A DNA stretch of 14,745 bases from an uncultured Fretibacterium sp. (lineage in GTDB: Bacteria > Synergistota > Synergistia > Synergistales > Aminobacteriaceae): assembly GCF_938030725.1 (NCBI RefSeq), contig NZ_CALHIQ010000055.1, forward strand, positions 1 through 14,745. The letters are read 5' to 3'. Below the pieces are notes generated by a model. It made no database searches and was not told the DNA's origin. It saw only the letters and a program-made list of their open reading frames with translations. The first letter of the stretch is position 1. The number at the start of each line of letters is the position of its first letter. The position numbers were made by a program, and so were the translations under genes. Below are positions 1 to 5,888 of the stretch, piece by piece.

Positions 1-16
1 AATGAGGCCTTTTTTC
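1..16 (+). terminator. Possible tail of a terminator from an upstream gene (partial)
   Basis: The window opens with a G/C-rich half-arm (GAGGCC) followed directly by six T residues at 10-15, which looks like the 3' arm and U-tract of a rho-independent terminator. The 5' arm would lie outside the window, so this cannot be confirmed. Confidence 0.3.
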
Positions 17-37
17 AATTTGCCTGTTGCTTTTAGC

Positions 38-65
38 TTGACAATCTAGCATTCATAATTATTCT
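38..65 (+). promoter_or_regulatory. Candidate sigma-70 promoter for the exported MBL-like gene
   Basis: A perfect TTGACA (38-43) is followed after 16 bases by TATTCT (60-65), four of six matches to the -10 consensus. The region is AT-rich compared with its surroundings. The predicted start of transcription would fall at about 72, inside the GAGGAGG ribosome binding site, leaving an unusually short leader. This lowers confidence, and the true -10 might be a nearby AT-rich hexamer. Confidence 0.35.
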
Positions 66-83
66 TAACTGAGGAGGACTGTC

Positions 84-938
84 ATGAAAAAGATCGTTCG
101 GGGACTGGCAACGGTGGGAATGGTGTTTTTGCTGGGAGGGGCTGCGTTTGCCCTGGAAGGGTATGCCGGAAAGATCGAGACGTTCGAGAGGCCCGGCCTG
201 ACCGTACACACGTACAACTCCGTGGAGGGCATGTTGGACGGTTCCGCCATCTTTGAAACGGAGAAAGAGCTCGTGCTGTTGGAACCTCAATCGATGCCGG
301 AGTCGGCCAAGGAGTTGAAGCGTTACATCGACGGGCTGGGCAAGCCTCTTGCGGCAGTCATCGTGTCGTATCACGGCGCGGGGCTCGCCCCCTATAAGGG
401 CATCCCCATCTACGCCAGCAAGGCGGCCACGGAGTTCGCCGGGGACGGCAGAGGAGCCGCTCTGTTCGAGAATTTTGCCAAGGGCTTTCCGGGCTTCGAT
501 CCGACGGTGATCGTTCCCGATCACGTCCTCGAGGGCCCGAACGCCTCCATCGGGGGGATCGACTTTGCCCTTGAGTACGACGACACCCCCGCTCCGGCGC
601 CCGGCATGATCGTCGCCGTCCCCTCCGCAAAGGTCGTCTACCTGCACATGCTGGGCGGTGACACCCATTCCATCCTGGGCAGCGCAGGACATATCGATGC
701 GTTCGCCGAACAGCTTCGCAAGATGAAGGGCGAGGGCTACGAGCTGATCCTGACCTCCCACCACACGCCGGAGAAGCCGGAGGCCCTGGACGCGAAGATC
801 GCCTATCTCGAGAAGACGAAGGAGATCCTGAGCGCATCCAAGACGAAAGAGGACTTCGTCGCGGCCATGAAGGAGGCGTTCCCCGACTATCAGGGCGAGG
901 GGTATCTGGAGATGAGCGCCGCCAACCTCTACCAATAG
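84..938 (+). CDS. Exported protein with a degenerate metallo-beta-lactamase-like fold
   Basis: This 284-residue protein has a clear Sec signal peptide: MKKIVRG, then a hydrophobic core at about 8-23 with a likely cut near AFA-LE. The mature part follows the order of a metallo-beta-lactamase fold. First comes a strand pair (SAIFETEKELVLLEP, 54-68), then a 'VIVSYHGAG' loop (92-100) where HxHxDH normally sits, then 'DDTPAPAPG' (166-174) where the family usually has an HTPGHTPG-like stretch, and finally TSHHTP (224-229), near the usual last histidine. Most zinc ligands are therefore absent, so hydrolase activity is doubtful and a binding or structural role outside the cytoplasm is possible. The start is set by GAGGAGG at 71-77, six bases before ATG. 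It stands alone, with a terminator just after. The fold assignment is inferred from motif order, not a search, and the substrate is unknown. Confidence 0.65.
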   Translation: MKKIVRGLATVGMVFLLGGAAFALEGYAGKIETFERPGLTVHTYNSVEGMLDGSAIFETEKELVLLEPQSMPESAKELKRYIDGLGKPLAAVIVSYHGAGLAPYKGIPIYASKAATEFAGDGRGAALFENFAKGFPGFDPTVIVPDHVLEGPNASIGGIDFALEYDDTPAPAPGMIVAVPSAKVVYLHMLGGDTHSILGSAGHIDAFAEQLRKMKGEGYELILTSHHTPEKPEALDAKIAYLEKTKEILSASKTKEDFVAAMKEAFPDYQGEGYLEMSAANLYQ

Positions 939-990
939 CCCTGGCTCCAGAGCAGACCGCATTTCATCCAAATCAAACGAAAACGAACGG

Positions 991-1030
991 GAAGGACCGC
1001 GCCTCGAATCGGGGTGCGGTCCTTCTCAAT
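991..1030 (+). terminator. Rho-independent terminator after the MBL-like gene
   Basis: GAAGGACCGC (991-1000) pairs perfectly with GCGGTCCTTC (1016-1025). The inner bases 1001-1005 and 1011-1015 extend the stem to about 15 pairs including two G-U pairs, leaving a 5-base loop (GAATC). An AT-rich tail with TTTT (TCAATTTTA) follows. It lies 53 bases after the stop of the preceding gene. Confidence 0.88.
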
Positions 1031-1062
1031 TTTAGAGCTTTTGACGACGTCAGCCGTTTATG

Positions 1063-1094
1063 TTCACGTCCGCCCTGGCCTGGCTGGACGTGAA
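1063..1094. repeat. 9-bp perfect inverted repeat, possible operator
   Basis: TTCACGTCC (1063-1071) and its exact reverse complement GGACGTGAA (1086-1094) are separated by 14 bases. No T-run follows on either strand, so it does not look like a terminator. It sits at the edge of the AT-rich zone upstream of the permease operon, where an operator would be expected. Confidence 0.5.
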
Positions 1095-1141
1095 ACGAAA
1101 ATTTGATATTGTAAATCCAAGAGCCTTGATCGCTTTCAATA

Positions 1142-1159
1142 TTTTTTAAGTTTTTTAAG
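1142..1159. repeat. Tandem 9-bp repeat TTTTTTAAG x2
   Basis: Two adjacent perfect copies of TTTTTTAAG (1142-1150 and 1151-1159) form a phased A/T tract in otherwise GC-rich DNA. It could be a bent-DNA or UP-like element for the downstream operon, or chance low complexity. Confidence 0.5.
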
Positions 1160-1197
1160 CCGAATCAGCGCTTCCCCAAGTCAAAACGCTCCCCTTA

Positions 1198-1206
1198 TGG
1201 TAAGAT
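1198..1206 (+). promoter_or_regulatory. Weak extended -10 candidate for the dpp-like operon
   Basis: TGGTAAGAT fits the extended -10 form TGnTAnnAT, with no good -35 box 17 bases upstream. It would give a leader of about 180 bases before the GTG start at 1393. It is the best candidate I could find but is weakly supported. Confidence 0.2.
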
Positions 1207-1392
1207 AGATGCGCTTTTCCTTGCAGGATAACGCGTTTCAATTTCTTTCTTTAAAATAATGAAAGGATTTGTACAAAGCCACACATTTACGAAAGGCCCG
1301 CAGGACGGTCGCGCCTGCCGCAACGCACGACGCTCAACGGTTCCGGCTTTGTCGCATGGTTCCGAGCTAATCTTTCTCAAGGAGGGTTCCTG

Positions 1393-2322
1393 GTGTTAAA
1401 GTACACGCTGCGCCGACTTCTGATGCTCATTCCCGTGCTTGCGGGAGTCGCGCTGATCGTCTTCACGCTCCTCTACATCACCCCCGGCGACCCCGCCCGA
1501 ATGGCCCTGGGCGAGGACGCACCCGCGGAGGCGGTGGAACAGTTCCGCATCAACTACGGCTTGAACGACCCCTTTTTCGTCCAATTCGGCCGCTACTGTT
1601 ACAAGGCCGCCCTCAAAGGCGACATCGGGCGGTCCTACGTGACGAAGGCCCCCGTCAGCGAGGAGCTGATGGCCCGGTTCCCCATCACGCTGAAGCTGGC
1701 CTTCTGGGCCGTGGTCCTGGGCGTGGCCCTGGGACTTCCCTTCGGAATCATCTGCGCCATCCGACAGTACTCCTTCTTCGACTCCATCACGATGGTCCTC
1801 GCCCTGATCGGCGTCGCCATGCCGAACTTCTGGCTGGGCGTGCTCCTCATCCTGCTCTTCTCCGTCAAGCTGGAGTGGCTGCCACCGTCGGGCTTCAACA
1901 CCTTCGCCGAGATGATCATGCCGGTGTTCACGCTCTCCGGCGGCACGCTGGCCGTCATCACCCGCATGACGCGCTCCAGCATGCTGGAGGTCATCCGCTC
2001 CGACTACATCCGCACGGCACGCGCCAAGGGGCAGAAGGAGTCCGTCATCATCTGGCGGCACGCGCTGCCCAACGCCCTGATCCCCATCCTGACCATCATC
2101 GGGATGCAGTTCGGCAGCCTTCTGGGCGGCGCCATCCTGACGGAAACGGTGTTCTCCATCCCCGGCATCGGACGCCTGGTGGTGGAGTCCATCAAGATGC
2201 GCGACTTCCCTGTCGTCCAGGGCGGCGTGCTGTACATCGCCGTCGTGTACTGCATCATGAATCTCGTCGTAGACCTTCTCTACGCCTGGGTTGACCCCAG
2301 GATCAAGGCCAAATACCGCTAG
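1393..2322 (+). CDS. dppB: Peptide/nickel-type ABC transporter permease, DppB/OppB family
   Basis: This 309-residue inner-membrane permease has the usual DppB length. It opens with the family N-terminus (LRRLLMLIPVLAGVALIVF, first helix about 9-29), followed by the PGDPA segment at 31-35, the region of the usual PGDP motif. It then has about five more hydrophobic segments (about 100-122, 133-158, 174-190, 228-250 and 276-298). The cytoplasmic EAA loop that docks on the ATPases is visible at about 199-227 (DYIRTARAKG...HALPNA), and the end YAWVDPRI is typical. The start is GTG at 1393, seven bases after AAGGAGG (1379-1385). It is the first gene of the operon. Its partner is the permease that follows, together forming the translocation pore for oligopeptides or a related solute. 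The family is certain, the substrate is not. Confidence 0.93.
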   Translation: MLKYTLRRLLMLIPVLAGVALIVFTLLYITPGDPARMALGEDAPAEAVEQFRINYGLNDPFFVQFGRYCYKAALKGDIGRSYVTKAPVSEELMARFPITLKLAFWAVVLGVALGLPFGIICAIRQYSFFDSITMVLALIGVAMPNFWLGVLLILLFSVKLEWLPPSGFNTFAEMIMPVFTLSGGTLAVITRMTRSSMLEVIRSDYIRTARAKGQKESVIIWRHALPNALIPILTIIGMQFGSLLGGAILTETVFSIPGIGRLVVESIKMRDFPVVQGGVLYIAVVYCIMNLVVDLLYAWVDPRIKAKYR

Positions 2323-2337
2323 GGGGAACGTGAAGAG

Positions 2338-3192
2338 ATGATCCTGAAGAAGAACAGCATGCTGCGGCTGACGCTGATCCGCCTGCGGCGCAACAAGCTG
2401 GCCATGATCGGCCTGGCGGTCCTGATCCTGCTGATCCTCGTCGCCGTCTTTGCGGACTACGTGGCGCCCTTCAAGTACTCGCGCCAGAACCTGCGGGAGG
2501 TGCTCCAGCACCCCAACGCCAAGCACCTCCTGGGGACCGACGAATTCGGGCGCGACGTCCTGAGCCGCCTGATCTACGGCGCGCGCGTGTCCCTGCAGGT
2601 GGGGCTGGTGTCCGTTTCCATCGCCCTGGTGCTGGGCGGCGCCCTGGGCGCCATGGCGGGCTACTACGGAGGCTGGTTGGACAACCTCCTGATGCGCCTG
2701 ATGGACGTGCAGCTGGCCATCCCCTCCACGCTCCTGGCCATCGCCATCGCCGCGGCCCTGGGTCCCGGCCTCTTCAACCTGATGATCGCCGTGGGCATCT
2801 CCTCGGTGCCGCGCTTCTCGCGCCTCCTGCGGGCCTCCGTGCTCTCGGTGAAGGAGATGGAGTTCATCGAGGCCGCCAGAGCCATGGGCGCCAGCGACTT
2901 CCGCATCATCCTGCTGCACATCCTGCCCAACTGCTGCGCCCCGCTCATCGTCCAGGCGACCTTGAGCGTGGCCGGCGCCATCCTCTCCTCCGCCGCCCTG
3001 AGCTTCATCGGCCTGGGCATCCAGCCGCCGTTCCCGGAGTGGGGCGGCATGTTGTCCAGCGCCCGCGGCTACCTGCGCGGCAGCGCCTACCTCAGCATGT
3101 TTCCGGGCATCGCCATCGTCGTCACCATCATCGCCCTGAACTTCCTGGGCGACGGCCTGCGGGACGCCATGGACCCCAAGCTGAAGCGCTGA
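2338..3192 (+). CDS. dppC: Peptide/nickel-type ABC transporter permease, DppC/OppC family
   Basis: This 284-residue inner-membrane permease is the second half of the pore. Basic N-terminus and first helix lie at about 20-43. They are followed by the DppC/OppC hallmark HLLGTDEFGRDVLSRLIYG (63-81), several further membrane segments, and the EAA loop at about 176-199 (FIEAARAMGAS...HILPN). The C-terminus has the usual GDGLRDAMDPKLKR. It starts 15 bases after the dppB stop, behind a purine-rich stretch (GGGGGA, GAAGAG), and ends 16 bases before the first ATPase gene. Tight spacing and shared orientation indicate one transcript with dppB. Confidence 0.93.
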   Translation: MILKKNSMLRLTLIRLRRNKLAMIGLAVLILLILVAVFADYVAPFKYSRQNLREVLQHPNAKHLLGTDEFGRDVLSRLIYGARVSLQVGLVSVSIALVLGGALGAMAGYYGGWLDNLLMRLMDVQLAIPSTLLAIAIAAALGPGLFNLMIAVGISSVPRFSRLLRASVLSVKEMEFIEAARAMGASDFRIILLHILPNCCAPLIVQATLSVAGAILSSAALSFIGLGIQPPFPEWGGMLSSARGYLRGSAYLSMFPGIAIVVTIIALNFLGDGLRDAMDPKLKR

Positions 3193-3208
3193 CGGGAGGG
3201 GCTCGACG

Positions 3209-4204
3209 ATGAACGACAACGAACTGCTCCTCGACGTCCGCGACCTGTCCGTCCAGTTCGACACGGACTCCGGCGTGGTGCACGCCGTCAACCACCTCAA
3301 CCTCCAGTTCCAGGAGGGACGCGCCCTGGGCTTTGTGGGCGAGACGGGAGCCGGCAAGACCACCACGGCCCTGGCCATCCTCCAGCTCATCCAGTCGCCC
3401 CCCGGCGAGATCACGGGCGGTGAGATCCTGTTCAAGGGGCAGGACGTCCGAAAGATGACGGACGCGGAGCGCCGCCACATGCGCGGCAGCCAGATCGCCA
3501 TGATCTTCCAGGACCCCATGACCTCCCTGAACCCCATCATGACCGTCGAGGAGCAGATCATGGAGATGATCTCCCTGCACACGGACCTGAAGGGCCGCGA
3601 GGTCCGGGACCGCGCCTACGAGATGCTGGGGCTCGTGGGGATCCGCACGGAGCGCGCCAAGGACTACCCCCACCAGTTCTCCGGAGGGATGCGCCAGCGC
3701 GTGGGCATCGCCATCGCCCTGGCCTGCCGGCCGAGCCTGCTCATCGCGGACGAGCCCACCACGGCCCTGGACGTCACCATTCAGGCACAGGTGCTGGAGC
3801 TGATCAAGGACCTGCAGCAGAAGGTGAAGACCTCCATGCTGCTGATCACCCACGACCTCGGCATCGTGGCGGAGACCTGCGACAGCGTCGCCATCATGTA
3901 CGCGGGGCGCCTCGTGGAGTACGCGGACCTGCGTCAGCTCTACGGGAACCCGCTGCACCCCTACACCCACGGGCTCTTTGACGCCGTTCCCGACCTGGAC
4001 ACCCCCCTCGGCCAGAAGCTGGCGGTGGTCCCGGGCCTCCCGCCCGACCCCACGAACCTGCCCACGGGATGCAGCTTCTCTCCGCGCTGCTCTCAGGCCC
4101 AGCCCGTCTGCTTCGAGAGGGCCTGCGGCATGGTCGAGGTGGAAAAGGGGCATTTCGTCGATTGTCACTTTCCGAAGAAGATCGAGGGAGGAGCCAGGCT
4201 ATGA
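3209..4204 (+). CDS. dppD: Peptide ABC transporter ATPase, DppD/OppD family
   Basis: This 331-residue ATPase energises the transporter at the cytoplasmic face of the membrane. Visible motifs are Walker A GETGAGKT (44-51), Q-loop Q101 in IFQDPMTSLNP, signature FSGGMRQR (157-164), Walker B LLIADE (177-182) and switch H215. The Walker A form with T46 and A48 differs slightly from the usual GESGSGKS but keeps the catalytic lysine K50. The C-terminal oligopeptide-transporter extension carries cysteines C288, C294, C301 and C319. This is the spacing known from OppD/DppD proteins, some of which hold an iron-sulfur cluster. A GGGAGGGG ribosome binding site (3194-3201) lies seven bases before ATG. The stop overlaps the start of the next ATPase gene by four bases (ATGA). 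Confidence 0.93.
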   Translation: MNDNELLLDVRDLSVQFDTDSGVVHAVNHLNLQFQEGRALGFVGETGAGKTTTALAILQLIQSPPGEITGGEILFKGQDVRKMTDAERRHMRGSQIAMIFQDPMTSLNPIMTVEEQIMEMISLHTDLKGREVRDRAYEMLGLVGIRTERAKDYPHQFSGGMRQRVGIAIALACRPSLLIADEPTTALDVTIQAQVLELIKDLQQKVKTSMLLITHDLGIVAETCDSVAIMYAGRLVEYADLRQLYGNPLHPYTHGLFDAVPDLDTPLGQKLAVVPGLPPDPTNLPTGCSFSPRCSQAQPVCFERACGMVEVEKGHFVDCHFPKKIEGGARL

Positions 4205-5190
4205 GCGGCACAAAGACGGCCCCGGAGGCGTTTCTGGAGATTCGGGGACTCAAAAAATACTTCGGCGTACACGGAGGCCTGCTCCACGCCGTGGACGACG
4301 TGTCACTCTCCATCGGCCGGGGCCGAACCCTGGGGCTGGTGGGCGAGTCCGGCTGTGGGAAGTCCACCCTTGGGCGCGTCGTCATCGGCCTGATCGAGGC
4401 CACGGGCGGTGAGGTGCTCTTCGACGGCCAGGACTCCCTCAAGTTCACGGGGGCGAAGCGCAGCGAGTTTCGCCGCAGGGCCCAGATCGTCTTTCAGGAC
4501 CCTTTCTCGTCCCTGAACCCGCGCATGTCGGTGTCGCAGCTCATCGCGGAGCCCCTCGTCATCAACCGGGCCTGCCCCCACCGGGAGCTGGACGCCCGCG
4601 TCAAAAAGCTGATGGACACCGTGGGCCTGGCCTCACGGCTCATCACCTCCTTCCCCCACGAGCTGGACGGCGGGCGGCGGCAACGGATTGGCATCGCGAG
4701 GGCCCTGGCCCTGGACCCGGACTTCATCGTCCTGGACGAGCCCGTATCGGCGCTGGACGTCTGCATTCAGGCCCAGGTGCTGAACCTCCTGGAGGAGCTG
4801 AAGAAGGAGAGGGGCTACACCTACCTCTTCATCTCCCACAACCTGAGCGTGGTGCGCTACGTTTCCGACGAGGTGGCGGTGATGTACCTGGGGCAGGTCG
4901 TGGAGAAGGCGGACAACACCACCCTGTTCAAGAACCCCGTCCACCCCTACACGCAGGCCCTGCTCTCCGCCGTGCCGACGGCGCGCCTCAGCGGGCGCCG
5001 TCAGAGGATCATCCTGGAGGGTGACGTGCCGAGCCCCATCAACCCGCCCAGCTCCTGCCGCTTCATGGGGCGCTGCGCCTACCGTCAGGACGAGTGCCTG
5101 GGTGGGACGCCGCCCCTCACGGAATACGAGCCGGGGCACTTCGTGGCCTGCCGCTTCGCCGGGCGCCTGACCCGGAGCCGATCTTCATGA
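4201..5190 (+). CDS. dppF: Peptide ABC transporter ATPase, DppF/OppF family
   Basis: This 329-residue ATPase is the partner of the DppD-like subunit. Motifs are Walker A GESGCGKS (48-55), Q99 in VFQDPFSSLNP, a variant signature LDGGRRQR (155-162) with Asp in place of the LSGGQ serine, Walker B FIVLDE (175-180), and H213. The C-terminal cysteines are C286, C292, C299 and C317. The Asp-containing signature is familiar to me from OppF/DppF proteins of clostridia-like bacteria, so it is probably a subfamily trait and not damage. The frame is open further upstream (to 4069), but ATG at 4201 is the right start. It has GGGAGGAG (4186-4193) seven bases before it, overlaps the previous stop as ATGA, and gives the family's usual N-terminus. 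Confidence 0.92.
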   Translation: MSGTKTAPEAFLEIRGLKKYFGVHGGLLHAVDDVSLSIGRGRTLGLVGESGCGKSTLGRVVIGLIEATGGEVLFDGQDSLKFTGAKRSEFRRRAQIVFQDPFSSLNPRMSVSQLIAEPLVINRACPHRELDARVKKLMDTVGLASRLITSFPHELDGGRRQRIGIARALALDPDFIVLDEPVSALDVCIQAQVLNLLEELKKERGYTYLFISHNLSVVRYVSDEVAVMYLGQVVEKADNTTLFKNPVHPYTQALLSAVPTARLSGRRQRIILEGDVPSPINPPSSCRFMGRCAYRQDECLGGTPPLTEYEPGHFVACRFAGRLTRSRSS

Positions 5191-5783
5191 GCGGAGAACG
5201 GGCCGAGGGCACCCTCCCCTCCCGGCTGCGCTGGTACGTCGGCGTCCCGCTGGGGACGAACCCCCTGATCCTGCTGGACCTCTCCATCCTGCTGACCATC
5301 GGCTGGTCCGTGAGCTGGCTCTCCCTCCTGGCGCTTCAAGCGGGGTTCGGCGGCTACGTGGACGCCTCCCACGTCAAGGGGGCCGCCCTCGTGTCGGGCT
5401 ACCTGGTCCTGGCTTTCCTGGGGCTGTTCGCGGTCGTGTGCTTCGTCGTCATGAGGAATCGCTACGCGGCGCTCTACCGCTTCGACGAGGAGGAGGCCTT
5501 CTGCGACAACATGAGGTCCAACCCCCACGCTGTGGACGGGCAGCGCCTGCACTTCACGGGCTACCCCATCGAGCCGGTCATGGAGGTCATTCGCAGTACG
5601 GAGCGCCGCGCCCGGTGGGAAGACGTGACGGCGGTGCAGCCCATGGACGCGATGCGGGTCCTCCTGCTAAGGGGCCGCCGGGGCGTGCTGATGCGGGTCT
5701 ACTGCCCGGACGACGCCACCTACGACCAGGCGCTGCTCTACGCGGAGGCGCACCGGAAGAAAACTGATACCAGTTCGCGTTAA
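5187..5783 (+). CDS. Small two-helix membrane protein in the transporter operon, function unknown
   Basis: I do not recognise the family. The 198-residue product has two hydrophobic segments (about 27-51 and 66-88) joined by a short loop. A cytoplasmic-looking domain follows (about 92-190), rich in charged residues. Its last part (RWEDVTAV...VLLLRGRRGVLMRVYC...QALLYAEAH, about 143-188) recalls bacterial PH-like membrane domains: a W-x-D segment, two beta strands and a terminal helix. The frame is open back to 5094, but ATG at 5187 is chosen because it overlaps the dppF stop as ATGA and has GGAG at 5174-5177. Translational coupling to the ATPase, and its place before the binding protein, suggest a role linked to the transporter such as assembly or control. 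That role is inference. Confidence 0.75.
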   Translation: MSGERAEGTLPSRLRWYVGVPLGTNPLILLDLSILLTIGWSVSWLSLLALQAGFGGYVDASHVKGAALVSGYLVLAFLGLFAVVCFVVMRNRYAALYRFDEEEAFCDNMRSNPHAVDGQRLHFTGYPIEPVMEVIRSTERRARWEDVTAVQPMDAMRVLLLRGRRGVLMRVYCPDDATYDQALLYAEAHRKKTDTSSR

Positions 5784-5804
5784 AAAGAAGTGCTTGGTGC
5801 TCTT

Positions 5805-5830
5805 GCCCCCTGTAAGTGGGGCGTCCCTTT
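5805..5830 (+). terminator. Weak hairpin between the membrane-protein and binding-protein genes
   Basis: GCCCC (5805-5809) can pair with GGGGC (5818-5822) around an 8-base loop, followed by GTCCCTTTAA. The stem is short and the T-run only three bases, so at most it would be a partial terminator lowering read-through. Confidence 0.25.
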
Positions 5831-5835
5831 AACCA

Positions 5836-5867
5836 TTGATCATAGGGCCTCTGCGAGGCCTTATACT
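5836..5867 (+). promoter_or_regulatory. Candidate promoter with a dyad in a 20-bp spacer, upstream of the binding protein
   Basis: TTGATC (5836-5841, four of six) and TATACT (5862-5867, five of six) are 20 bases apart. The spacer contains a strong dyad: GGCCTC (5846-5851), loop TGC, GAGGCC (5855-5860), extendable to eight pairs. An over-long spacer with a centred dyad resembles MerR-type regulated promoters. Alternatively the dyad is an RNA hairpin that protects the downstream mRNA and raises binding-protein levels. Confidence 0.35.
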
Positions 5868-5888
5868 ACCCGGAAGGAGTGTTTTGTT

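Larger units (their letters stand above)
1026..1392. other. Intergenic region upstream of the transporter operon
   Basis: This 367-base stretch holds no convincing gene. In order it contains a 9-bp inverted repeat (1063-1094), an AT-rich zone with a 9-bp tandem repeat (1142-1159), a weak extended -10 candidate (1198-1206), and the AAGGAGG ribosome binding site (1379-1385) of the first permease gene. A 61-codon antisense frame at 1195-1380 has no family resemblance and is probably chance. The length and dyad suggest regulated transcription of the operon, but no known riboswitch is recognisable. Confidence 0.5.

Noticed and set aside
33..971. 312-codon open frame antisense to the MBL-like gene
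   Set aside because: The + strand gene has a signal peptide, a ribosome binding site and a terminator in the right place; the antisense translation has none of these and no recognisable domain.
1195..1380. 61-codon minus-strand frame in the intergenic region
   Set aside because: No convincing ribosome binding site, no family resemblance, and it covers a likely leader region of the transporter operon.
1396..3582. 728-codon open frame antisense to both permease genes and the first ATPase gene
   Set aside because: It is a by-product of G/C-rich third positions. The translation is low-complexity (rich in H, D, G, Q, V), has no family resemblance, and the opposite strand encodes clear transporter proteins.
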